DNA from: CAIVAT01 sp038212325
Lineage (GTDB): Bacteria > Bacteroidota > Bacteroidia > Bacteroidales > FEN-979
Length of the DNA: 50,039 nucleotides
Assembly: GCA_038212325.1 (NCBI GenBank)
Contig: JBBQUQ010000014.1
Span: 1 to 50,039 of the forward strand
Reading direction: 5' to 3'
Position 1 is the stretch's first letter. Every line of letters begins with the position of its first letter. Both the position numbers and the translations under genes were made by a program. This document shows positions 1-6,390 of this stretch, piece by piece. The notes below the pieces were generated by a model. It saw only the letters and a program-made list of their open reading frames with translations. It was not told where the DNA came from and ran no database searches.

Positions 1-137
1 ATCAGCCGGAAAAATATCTATTGTGAACTATTGTGCCTATTGTGGTGAAGAATAATGAAAATAAGAAAGACGAATCTATCTTATATCTAGGTTAAAATTT
101 GTATTAAAATCTAAACTTGCTTAAAGGGGATAAGCAG
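1..137 (-). mobile_element. Partial copy of MITE-like element (end with terminal repeat)
   Basis: These 137 bases are the reverse complement of 45201-45336, with a single missing base in the other copy as the only difference I found. The segment ends at 137 with the terminal repeat AAAGGGGATAAGCAG. The rest of the element would lie to the left of the window. It holds three copies of the octamer CTATTGTG (about 18-44) and has no coding capacity. Similarity stops sharply after 137, which marks a true element end. Confidence 0.8.
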
Positions 138-225
138 TTTATAAGATTATGATTTACTGTTTATTAAAAACTAAAAAATTACGGAATTAGTAATTATGGA
201 ATTCTTAATTATTAACTATTTTCCA

Positions 226-732
226 CTATTGAATCCTATATTCGAACTTTACCCCCTCAAGCTCCTCATTGGCCTTGATAATCTTTTTTTTCAGGTCATT
301 TTTGAAACTGACCATCTTCTTATGAAGCTCCGGGTCGCTGATGGCTAGGATTTCAGCTGCAAGGATGGCTGCATTCTGCGCTCCATTGATTCCAACCGTG
401 GCCACAGGAATTCCCGGTGGCATTTGAACAATGGCAAGGAGGGCATCGAGCCCTTCGAGCGAAGCTTTGATGGGCACGCCAATCACCGGCAGGGTGGTCA
501 TGGCGGCGATGACGCCGGGGAGATGGGCAGCCATGCCTGCCGCGGCAATGATGACACGAATCCCGCGCTGATGGGCGTTCTTTGCAAACTCTTCGACTTT
601 TTCGGGCGTCCGGTGGGCTGACAGCGCGTTTATCTCAAAAGGGATGTGCATGTCGTTCAGGAACCTGGCGGCAGCCTCCATGACCGGGAGGTCGGATGTG
701 CTGCCCATGATGATGCTGACTTTCGCTTCCAT
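226..732 (-). CDS. purE: N5-carboxyaminoimidazole ribonucleotide mutase PurE
   Basis: PurE (class I) converts N5-CAIR to CAIR in de novo purine synthesis in the cytoplasm. The 168-residue length is normal for the family. Visible signatures are the N-terminal MGSTSDLPVM nucleotide-binding loop (about residues 9-18), the SAHRTPE segment (about 38-44) and the AAAGMAAHLPGV loop (about 63-74) that holds the substrate. The gene is monocistronic, divergent from hpt, and has a TAnnTTTG box 25 bases upstream. The stop TAG is followed by AT-rich DNA and then the MITE-like copy. I see nothing unusual in the protein. Confidence 0.97.
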   Translation of the reverse strand: MEAKVSIIMGSTSDLPVMEAAARFLNDMHIPFEINALSAHRTPEKVEEFAKNAHQRGIRVIIAAAGMAAHLPGVIAAMTTLPVIGVPIKASLEGLDALLAIVQMPPGIPVATVGINGAQNAAILAAEILAISDPELHKKMVSFKNDLKKKIIKANEELEGVKFEYRIQ

Positions 733-756
733 GGTTGTTGTTTTCCGGTTACTTCA

Positions 757-764
757 CAAATGTA
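757..764 (-). promoter_or_regulatory. Putative -7 box (TACATTTG) of purE
   Basis: On the minus strand these bases read TACATTTG, matching the Bacteroidota -7 consensus TAnnTTTG, 25 bases upstream of the purE start. A TTTTG lies further upstream at 788-792, slightly too far for an ideal -33 box. The box lies only 13 bases from the oppositely directed hpt box, so the two promoters must be back to back and overlapping. Confidence 0.55.
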
Positions 765-777
765 GATATTTTTTACC

Positions 778-785
778 TACCTTTG
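778..785 (+). promoter_or_regulatory. Putative -7 box (TACCTTTG) of hpt
   Basis: TACCTTTG matches the Bacteroidota consensus TAnnTTTG and lies 24 bases upstream of the chosen hpt ATG at 810. This favours the ATG at 810 over the upstream ATG at 735, which would lie before the transcription start. No clear -33 TTG is visible. Confidence 0.55.
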
Positions 786-809
786 TGCAAAAGTAACATA
801 TCATTGATT

Positions 810-1346
810 ATGACGAAGGTACAGGTTAGGGAGCTGGTTTTCGAGAAGTTTATCGGCAGGGAGGAGATCGATGCTGCCGTGCAGCAAGTTGCCGATGGCA
901 TCAACCGCGATTTTGAAGGGAAAAACCCGCTGCTCCTGGCTATCCTGAATGGCGCATTTATGTTTGCCTCCGACCTGATGCGGAAAATTACCGTTCCCTG
1001 TGAGATCACCTTCGTGAAATTCGCCTCTTACGCGGGAACAAGCACCACCTCTATCGTAAAAGAGCTCATTGGGGTTGATGAGGATCTGAAAAACAGGCAT
1101 GTGATCATTGTGGAAGATATTGTTGATACCGGAATCACCATGGAAAAACTCCTGCATGATGTGCGGGAGAAAAATCCCGCAGGGGTGAAAGTTGCCTGCT
1201 TTTGTTTCAAGCCGGAAGCTTTTCAAAAAGATTTTATGATCGACTATGTCGGACTGACGATCCCGAATGATTTTATCGTCGGATACGGACTTGACTATGA
1301 CGGTTATGGCCGGAATCTGCCGGATATTTATAAAGTAGTTAAATAA
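810..1346 (+). CDS. hpt: Hypoxanthine phosphoribosyltransferase
   Basis: The enzyme salvages hypoxanthine (and guanine) to the nucleotide using PRPP. The 178-residue length fits the family. The PRPP-binding signature VIIVEDIVDTGIT is clear in the middle of the protein, and the C-terminal DFIVGYGLDYDGYGRNLP segment is typical of this group. The reading frame is open back to 735, but the family N-terminus and the promoter box both point to the ATG at 810. It is divergent from purE, so two purine genes share one intergenic region. It is followed by a palindromic repeat and then adk. Confidence 0.95.
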   Translation: MTKVQVRELVFEKFIGREEIDAAVQQVADGINRDFEGKNPLLLAILNGAFMFASDLMRKITVPCEITFVKFASYAGTSTTSIVKELIGVDEDLKNRHVIIVEDIVDTGITMEKLLHDVREKNPAGVKVACFCFKPEAFQKDFMIDYVGLTIPNDFIVGYGLDYDGYGRNLPDIYKVVK

Positions 1347-1369
1347 AATATTGTCTTTAACAAAATTCA

Positions 1370-1488
1370 CCACAATAGACACATAGGACACAATAGTTTC
1401 ACAATAGACTGATATACAGAATATCATGATTATTGCAAATAATTATATCAGATTAAAAATCCTGCTGTGCCCTATGTGCCTATTGTGG
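1370..1488. repeat. Palindromic MITE-like repeat between hpt and adk
   Basis: Outer arms of 23 bases (1370-1392 and 1466-1488) are inverted copies with two mismatches, and inner arms CTGATATA (1409-1416) and TATATCAG (1444-1451) also pair. The whole block could fold into one long hairpin. It carries four copies of the octamer CTATTGTG/CACAATAG, the same octamer found in the elements at 1-137 and 45201-45544, so it may be a shorter relative of them. Confidence 0.7.
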
Positions 1489-1519
1489 TAAAAGAAAACC
1501 AACTAATAACTTCAAAGGA

Positions 1520-2086
1520 ATGTTCAATCTGATCCTGTTTGGTCCGCCGGGCGCCGGAAAAGGAACCCAGGCAATTAAAATTGCCGAAAAGTTTGGATGG
1601 AAACATGTGTCAACCGGCGATATTCTTCGCGCTGAGGTAAGCCAGGGAACACCTCTCGGTTTGAAAGTCAAATCGGTAATGGATTCCGGTCACCTGGTTT
1701 CGGATGAATTGCTGATAGAGATCATGGAATCGGTTTTCGTTCACAACCACTCCGTCAAAGGTTTCGTACTTGACGGATTTCCCCGTACCCTTAACCAGGC
1801 CCGGGAACTGGACAAGATGCTTCTGAGGCATGATCAGAAAGTGACCATGGTCCTCGCGTTGGAGGTGGATGAAGATGAGCTGGCAAAACGGCTGCTGAAA
1901 CGAGCCCAGGACCAGGGGCGCAAGGATGACACTGAAGAGGTGATCAAAAACCGGCTTGTTCAATACCACCATCACACCAAGCCGTTGATTGACTATTATA
2001 CAGATAAAAATTTATACCGGGAAATTCATGGCATGGGAACCATTGAAGATATTTTCAACCAGCTTTGTACGGTGATCACACCATAA
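1520..2086 (+). CDS. adk: Adenylate kinase
   Basis: It interconverts ATP plus AMP and two ADP. The P-loop GPPGAGKGTQ is at residues 7-16, the AMP-binding DGFPRTLNQA motif is near residue 81, and the C-terminal region runs to the expected end. At 188 residues it has the short LID form without zinc cysteines. It starts at an ATG preceded by AAAGGA, a rare Shine-Dalgarno-like sequence here. It lies between hpt and obgE in the same orientation. Confidence 0.97.
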   Translation: MFNLILFGPPGAGKGTQAIKIAEKFGWKHVSTGDILRAEVSQGTPLGLKVKSVMDSGHLVSDELLIEIMESVFVHNHSVKGFVLDGFPRTLNQARELDKMLLRHDQKVTMVLALEVDEDELAKRLLKRAQDQGRKDDTEEVIKNRLVQYHHHTKPLIDYYTDKNLYREIHGMGTIEDIFNQLCTVITP

Positions 2087-2092
2087 TTTTTC

Positions 2093-2137
2093 TCCCAACT
2101 TTCACCATTTCGCTATTTCACCATTTCGCCATTTTTT
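2093..2137. repeat. GAAATGGTG-type simple repeat upstream of obgE
   Basis: Imperfect units of CACCATTTCGC and CTATTTCACC fill the short gap between adk and obgE. They are the reverse complement of the GAAATGGTG/GAAATGGCG repeats at 28348-28430, so the same family occurs in both orientations in the window. Confidence 0.7.
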
Positions 2138-2138
2138 T

Positions 2139-3134
2139 ATGTCCGATTCAAACTTCGTCGATTATGTAAAGATCCACTGCGCTTCCGGAAACGGCGGGGC
2201 GGGGTCGCGGCACTTTATGCGTACCCGCACCAACGCTCATGGCGGCCCTGATGGCGGCGACGGAGGACGTGGCGGACATGTCATCCTCAAAGGGAACAAC
2301 CAGTTCTGGACCTTGCTGCATCTCAAGTTCACGAAACATCTCAAGGCCGAACATGGCGGAGCAGGGTCAAAGCAGCTCATGCACGGGGCGAACGGAAAAG
2401 ATGTTATCGTCGATGTGCCGTTGGGCACCGTTGCACGTGACGCTGAAACCGGTGAATTTGAATGTGAGATCACCGAAGAGGGGCAAACCCATATCCTGGT
2501 GCCTGGCGGCAGGGGCGGACTGGGCAACGACCATTTTAAAACCCCCACACGGCAGGCGCCAAAATTTGCACAGCCCGGTGAGCCGGGCATAGAGTTCTGG
2601 AAGGTGCTTGAATTAAAGCTGTTAGCCGATGTCGGCCTTGTTGGTTTTCCGAATGCCGGAAAGTCCACGCTTTTATCCGTGATCTCTGCCGCCAAACCGC
2701 AGATTGCCGATTATCCTTTCACCACCCTCGTTCCCAATCTTGGTATTGTTCGTTATCACGACAACAAATCCTTTGTAATGGCCGACATCCCGGGAATCAT
2801 CGAGGGCGCTCATGAGGGCAAAGGCCTGGGACTGCGCTTCCTGCGGCATATCGAACGAAACTCCATCCTTTTATTCATGGTTCCGGTTGATGCAACGGAC
2901 ATCCGTAAAGAGTACGGAATCCTGCTGAATGAACTCTCGCAGTATAATCCGGAATTGCTTGACAAAACACGGATCCTTGCCGTGACAAAATCCGACCTGG
3001 CCGATGAAGAGATCCTGGATGAACTGAAAAAGGATCTTCCGCAAATCCCGACTGTTTTTATATCGTCGCACAGGCAGAACGGGCTGGAGAGGCTGAAGCA
3101 GATGCTGTGGGATGAGTTGAATCGTGACGCGTGA
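2139..3134 (+). CDS. obgE: GTPase ObgE/CgtA
   Basis: Obg is an essential GTPase tied to 50S ribosome assembly and stress signalling. The N-terminal glycine-rich Obg fold (about residues 1-160, with GNGGAGS and GGDGGRGG) is followed by the G domain: G1 GFPNAGKST (about 168-176), G3 DIPGI (about 217) and G4 TKSD (about 290). The protein is 331 residues and lacks the C-terminal OCT domain, as is usual in this phylum. The last codons and the TGA stop lie inside a GTGACAGG-type repeat (3121-3142), so the native C-terminus may once have been different. Confidence 0.96.
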   Translation: MSDSNFVDYVKIHCASGNGGAGSRHFMRTRTNAHGGPDGGDGGRGGHVILKGNNQFWTLLHLKFTKHLKAEHGGAGSKQLMHGANGKDVIVDVPLGTVARDAETGEFECEITEEGQTHILVPGGRGGLGNDHFKTPTRQAPKFAQPGEPGIEFWKVLELKLLADVGLVGFPNAGKSTLLSVISAAKPQIADYPFTTLVPNLGIVRYHDNKSFVMADIPGIIEGAHEGKGLGLRFLRHIERNSILLFMVPVDATDIRKEYGILLNELSQYNPELLDKTRILAVTKSDLADEEILDELKKDLPQIPTVFISSHRQNGLERLKQMLWDELNRDA

Positions 3135-3149
3135 CAGGTGACAGGTGAC
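3121..3149. repeat. GTGACGCGTGACAGG repeat overlapping the obgE stop
   Basis: The 22 bases at 3121-3142 are identical, on the opposite strand, to 5450-5471, which directly follows the stop codon of another gene. Sixteen bases of the same sequence occur at 26352-26367 inside the M1 peptidase gene. The obgE TGA (3132-3134) is part of the repeat. Confidence 0.8.
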
Positions 3150-3170
3150 GATTGCCAATTTTAACAAAGG

Positions 3171-3752
3171 ATGCTGGAAACATTCAAATCCATTGATCTG
3201 AGTTTATTCTATTTTCTGAACGGGTTGCATTGTCCGTTTATGGATTCTGTGATGTATTGGGGCACGAATACCAATACATGGATTCCTTTGTTCATGTTGC
3301 TGTTATATCTGACCATCCGGAAATACCGGTGGCAGGCTGTGTGGGCGGTGCTTTTTGCAGCCCTTATGATCATCGCAAGCGATCAACTTTCAAATCTTTT
3401 CAAAGAGTGGGTTGCGCGGCCACGGCCTACGCATGAACCGGTATTGACGGGTATACACACCGTAAACGGTTACCTTGGAGGTCAGCTTGGATTCTATTCG
3501 GCACATGCCTCCAACAACCTGGCCATCACAGTATTTATGATCATTATATTAGGCAAGCCCTTCCGGTTGTTTCCGGCCATGATGATTGCCTGGGCCTTTT
3601 TCATGGCTTATACAAGGATATATCTGGGCGTACACTATCCTGCTGACATCCTGGGTGGATGGATTGCCGGAGGGCTGATCGGCTGGAGTTTCGGACAATT
3701 ATGCGGCTGGTTTATCGTCCCCTGCAAGACTGTCTCAAAGCACTCTGTGTAA
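3171..3752 (+). CDS. PAP2-family membrane phosphatase
   Basis: This is a membrane phosphatase of the PAP2 superfamily, which dephosphorylates lipid phosphates such as undecaprenyl diphosphate or phosphatidic acid on the outer face of the inner membrane. The three signature motifs are visible: K-x6-RP (K78, R85, P86), SAHASN at 110-115 in place of PSGH, and R149-x5-H155-x3-D159. Several hydrophobic segments span the 193 residues. Substrate cannot be read from sequence; recycling of the lipid carrier or lipid A phosphate removal are both possible. The TAA stop sits within ACTCTGTGTA repeats. Confidence 0.88.
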   Translation: MLETFKSIDLSLFYFLNGLHCPFMDSVMYWGTNTNTWIPLFMLLLYLTIRKYRWQAVWAVLFAALMIIASDQLSNLFKEWVARPRPTHEPVLTGIHTVNGYLGGQLGFYSAHASNNLAITVFMIIILGKPFRLFPAMMIAWAFFMAYTRIYLGVHYPADILGGWIAGGLIGWSFGQLCGWFIVPCKTVSKHSV

Positions 3753-3810
3753 CTCTGTGCTTCTCTGTGTAACTCCGTGTAACTTTTTAAAATATTATTG
3801 CCACAGAGAA
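3741..3810. repeat. ACTCTGTGTA tandem repeat overlapping the PAP2 stop
   Basis: About four imperfect units of ACTCTGTGTA/TTCTCTGTGT follow one another, and a complementary CCACAGAGAA lies near 3801-3810, so a loose stem is possible. The first unit supplies the TAA stop (3750-3752) of the PAP2 gene. The remaining 200 bases to the next gene show no gene and no confident promoter. Confidence 0.65.
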
Positions 3811-4011
3811 AAAAACGAAACTTTACTCTTGTGATACAGCCTCAGGTTTTGCTCAGGCAGAACCCAATTTACATCGAAAAATGAAGAACGAAGAATGATA
3901 TGTTACAAAATCGTGCTGTCGAACAAACAATTTTTTAGCAGACAGCCGTTAATGATTATGTATGTTTCGAAAATTTCGCTTCATCTTTTGATAACCAAAA
4001 AATAAGAAAAA

Positions 4012-4575
4012 ATGAATAATATCATGAAAATCATCATATTGTCTATGCTGATCACTGTCGGCGCAGTTGGGACCATCCGGGCCGAAGGGCCTCTTGATCC
4101 TGTAAGGCTGAACTCATGGATTGTGAATGTGGGCGTTGGCCCGGGCACCAATTATTTTGGAAACGGCAACGGTTTTGGCCCGGCGTTGAAGGGATCGTTT
4201 GAAAAGGGTATGTGGGATGTTGGTCCCGGTGTAATCACCCTTGGCGGTGAGGCGACGTTCTCATTTTTCGCCAGCCGTTACGGGGACGGATGGAACGAAA
4301 CATGGACAAACTTTATCTTCGGAGCACGGGGCGCCTATCATTACGGCTGGAACGTTGAAGGCCTTGATACATATGGCGGAATCCCGTTGGGAATGGGATT
4401 TAGCATGCACACATGGGACGATCATCCCGGGAGCAGAGGCTACACTCCTGTGTTTCCATATGGAGGGATCTTCTTCGGCGCCTCCTTCTTTTTCAATAAA
4501 TCGGTCGGCATCAACGGCGAGTTCGGGTATAACTCGACCTATGCGAATATAGGGATGGTGTTTAAATTGAAGTAG
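4012..4575 (+). CDS. Small exported beta-barrel-like protein
   Basis: I do not recognise a named family. The N-terminus is a clear signal peptide (hydrophobic IIILSMLITVGAVGTI then RAEG), with either the ATG at 4012 or the one at 4024 as start. The mature part alternates aromatic, glycine and polar residues and ends in a strand pattern (IGMVFKLK), as in small outer-membrane beta-barrels of about 165 residues. It stands alone, with upstream and downstream repeats. A porin-like or surface role is an inference. The stop TAG is followed by a run of nine G and then a GGTGACAGGGTAAC repeat. Confidence 0.75.
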   Translation: MNNIMKIIILSMLITVGAVGTIRAEGPLDPVRLNSWIVNVGVGPGTNYFGNGNGFGPALKGSFEKGMWDVGPGVITLGGEATFSFFASRYGDGWNETWTNFIFGARGAYHYGWNVEGLDTYGGIPLGMGFSMHTWDDHPGSRGYTPVFPYGGIFFGASFFFNKSVGINGEFGYNSTYANIGMVFKLK

Positions 4576-4587
4576 CCGGGGGGGGGA

Positions 4588-4621
4588 CTGGGTGACAGGG
4601 TAACTGGGTAACTCGGTCACC
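4588..4621. repeat. GGTGACAGGGTAACTGGG repeat with short hairpin ends
   Basis: This block of TGACAGGG and TAACTGGG units begins with GGTGAC and ends with GTCACC, so its ends can pair. Related sequence lies at 16835-16849 and, on the other strand, at 28993-29036 inside the MFS gene. Confidence 0.65.
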
Positions 4622-4639
4622 GATGTGCGGCCGGTTATC

Positions 4640-4944
4640 TTAGATTACTAAATTTTCCATCCATTTCCATAAAGGAATAAACGCGATTTCGCCCGTGTTT
4701 CCGAACCAGGAATGTTGTTCGGTTTGTTCATGATCATTTGTAATGACAATAAGTCGTGAGCATTGCAATTCGGCTCCGGCTTTCAGTAGAGCCCTGATCT
4801 CCCGGTCTTTTACTTTCGGCTCTGCAACCGAGTAGCAAACCTGTATCAAATGGGTCACTTTCATCTGCTGTTGCAATACAAAATCCACCTCTTGCAGTCT
4901 TTTGGCTGGACTGCTGCGAACACAAACACGGCCGCCCGGTCAGA
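4640..4944 (-). pseudogene. Remnant of a DUF4143-type AAA ATPase (C-terminus only)
   Basis: The minus-strand frame encodes roughly 98 residues resembling the C-terminal DUF4143 part of bacterial AAA ATPases: a LQEVDFVL segment, then THLIQVCYSV, then a final half with LIVITNDHE. The open frame begins just after an in-frame TGA near 4945 and has no proper start beyond a GTG in the middle. The P-loop ATPase half is missing altogether, and the DNA upstream reads as something else. It is therefore a decayed fragment. These ATPases are frequent accessory genes. Confidence 0.7.
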
Positions 4945-5071
4945 GTATGGTTTTATCCTGGCAAATCGGATCCCGATCTCAGCAGAACGCAATTTTCCAC
5001 GATTCAAAACTGCACGATCTCGTTGAACCGGTCAAACAGCAAAAGATGACCAGGGCAATAAGATCGGTTCT

Positions 5072-5284
5072 GTGGCGGGAAACACGTTTACAAATTTCGG
5101 AGGCACAATTAATGCCGTTTGCAATGGACTTTTTACCCAGAACGAGAATGATATGATCGTGGCCAACAATACCTTTACCAGCGTTGTCGACAGCGGCTAT
5201 TGTTCCGTGATCGAGTTCCAGTCGACAAACGAAGCCAGCCTTAATATGTATAGGAATACCGTCAGCGTGCAATATATGGAGTGA
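5072..5284 (+). pseudogene. Possible fragment of a beta-helix surface protein
   Basis: The 70 residues contain N-x-F-T-type turns (GNTFTNFGG, ANNTFTSV, MYRNTVSV) like rungs of a right-handed parallel beta-helix, but there is no signal peptide and no C-terminal sorting domain. It lies in a 580-base stretch (4889-5471) that otherwise holds only the ATPase remnant and repeats. I regard it as leftover sequence of a larger gene; a chance reading frame is possible. Confidence 0.35.
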
Positions 5285-5310
5285 TCAAACCCTTACGGAC
5301 GCGCGCTAAG

Positions 5311-5420
5311 ACCCCACCCTAAATCCCTCCCCAAACAGGGAGGGACTTACTCCCTCTCCCCAAACAGGGAGGGACTTACTCCCCTTCACTACTCGGGGAA
5401 GGCGTCAGGGGGATGGGGGT
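5311..5420. repeat. CCCTCCC/GGGAGGG hairpin repeat
   Basis: Two tandem units of CCCTCCCCAAACAGGGAGGG or CTCTCCCCAAACAGGGAGGG form short stems with an AAACA-type loop, bordered by ACCCCACCC on the left and GGGGGATGGGGG on the right. The same family occurs at 29626-29692, 29838-29897 and 30338-30457. Confidence 0.75.
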
Positions 5421-5444
5421 GCGTTTGGTTGGGGTTTTTTTTGT

Positions 5445-5471
5445 CACCCGTCACCTGTCACGCGTCACGAT
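5445..5471. repeat. GTGACGCGTGACAGG repeat next to a stop codon
   Basis: On the minus strand this block directly follows the TAA stop of the FMN split-barrel gene. Positions 5450-5471 are identical to 3121-3142 on the other strand. Confidence 0.8.
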
Positions 5472-5933
5472 TTAGTACCCATAAGCCCTTCCATCAAACA
5501 GCTCCACCTTCACCCTCCACACGCAAACTTCCCTGATCGAAGGCGGGTTGAACTTGAATTCTCCCTTTGTGTACTGGGCCATCACGATGTGGAATGCCGC
5601 AATTTTCTCTTCAGGGTCCAGGATGAATTCAACTTCACCGTAACATAGCACGCTCCGGTATTTCATGCTCCATGAACATGCAACTTCTTCGTTCTGGTAT
5701 CTGAGCACGTGATCGGTTGTAAAGTTGATGCAAACGGATGGATTCTGCTTCAGGATGGTGATCTTTTTTCCGTGCTGCGCCCCGTGAAGGAATATGACAT
5801 CATCCTTGAACCCGAAGTTCATAGGGATCACATAGGGTTTTCCATCGATATCCGCCATGGAAAGGTGGCAAAATTGGCTGCGCCGAATGACATCAACGAG
5901 TTCCCTTTTCTCAATAATTGCGCGTGCTTTCAT
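5472..5933 (-). CDS. Pyridoxamine 5'-phosphate oxidase-family (FMN split-barrel) protein
   Basis: The 153-residue protein has the FMN split-barrel pattern of the NimA/COG3467-type group: HLSMADIDGKPYVIPMNFGF near the N-terminus, then HGAQHGKKITILKQNPSVCINF, then YRSVLCYGEVEFI. Members bind flavin or haem and reduce small molecules; some confer nitroimidazole resistance. The actual substrate cannot be told. An open frame runs further upstream, but family alignment favours the ATG at 5933, which overlaps the upstream membrane-protein gene by 23 bases and suggests one transcript. Confidence 0.85.
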   Translation of the reverse strand: MKARAIIEKRELVDVIRRSQFCHLSMADIDGKPYVIPMNFGFKDDVIFLHGAQHGKKITILKQNPSVCINFTTDHVLRYQNEEVACSWSMKYRSVLCYGEVEFILDPEEKIAAFHIVMAQYTKGEFKFNPPSIREVCVWRVKVELFDGRAYGY

Positions 5934-6270
5934 CGTGTTTGACCAGGTTTTCCAATAGTGAAGATATGAAAGAGAGAATGATGCTGAACAGCATGGCCCA
6001 CCAAAAACCGTCAACCTTAAAGCCACTGACCCAGTAACTTGCAATCAAAATGATGAGGGCATTGATGACCAGCAAAAACAGGCCGAACGTGACCACCGTG
6101 AAAGGAATGGTGAGAATAACCATGAATGGTTTTAAAAACACATTCAGAAAGCTCAGCACCAATGCGACAAGCAGGGCTGTCCAGAAAGAATCGACATGGA
6201 TGCCGGGCAACAGGTACCCGGCAATCAGGATGGCGACCGAAGTAAGCAGGAGTTTGGGAATGAAGGGCAT
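5911..6270 (-). CDS. YvlD/phage-holin-like small membrane protein (PF04020 type)
   Basis: A 119-residue membrane protein with four hydrophobic segments and the family hallmark LSFLNVFLKPFMVILTIPFT in the middle, followed by WVSGFKVDGFWWAMLF. Such proteins are often named phage holin family, but they are ordinary chromosomal genes, in Firmicutes tied to envelope stress. It is the first gene of a two-gene transcript with the FMN split-barrel gene, and a TACATTTG promoter box lies 32 bases upstream. Confidence 0.88.
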   Translation of the reverse strand: MPFIPKLLLTSVAILIAGYLLPGIHVDSFWTALLVALVLSFLNVFLKPFMVILTIPFTVVTFGLFLLVINALIILIASYWVSGFKVDGFWWAMLFSIILSFISSLLENLVKHDESTRNY

Positions 6271-6301
6271 ATCTGGAAAATTACCGGTTAAATACTCTGT
6301 A

Positions 6302-6309
6302 CAAATGTA
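6302..6309 (-). promoter_or_regulatory. Putative -7 box (TACATTTG) of the YvlD-type gene
   Basis: On the minus strand these bases read TACATTTG, a full match to TAnnTTTG, 32 bases upstream of the ATG at 6270. It faces away from the thrA promoter box at 6361. Confidence 0.5.
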
Positions 6310-6360
6310 TGAAAAACGGATGTCAACACCACCCGGGCATTTTCTGCAGGTTAATATTTT

Positions 6361-6368
6361 TATATTTG
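6361..6368 (+). promoter_or_regulatory. Putative -7 box (TATATTTG) of thrA
   Basis: TATATTTG matches TAnnTTTG and lies 22 bases upstream of the thrA ATG at 6391. No clear -33 TTG is seen. Confidence 0.5.
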
Positions 6369-6390
6369 TATTTTAATTAAGACTTAATTT

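Noticed and set aside
5911..6270. Prophage holin
   Set aside because: The family name is misleading; it is a YvlD-type chromosomal membrane protein, and there are no phage genes around it.
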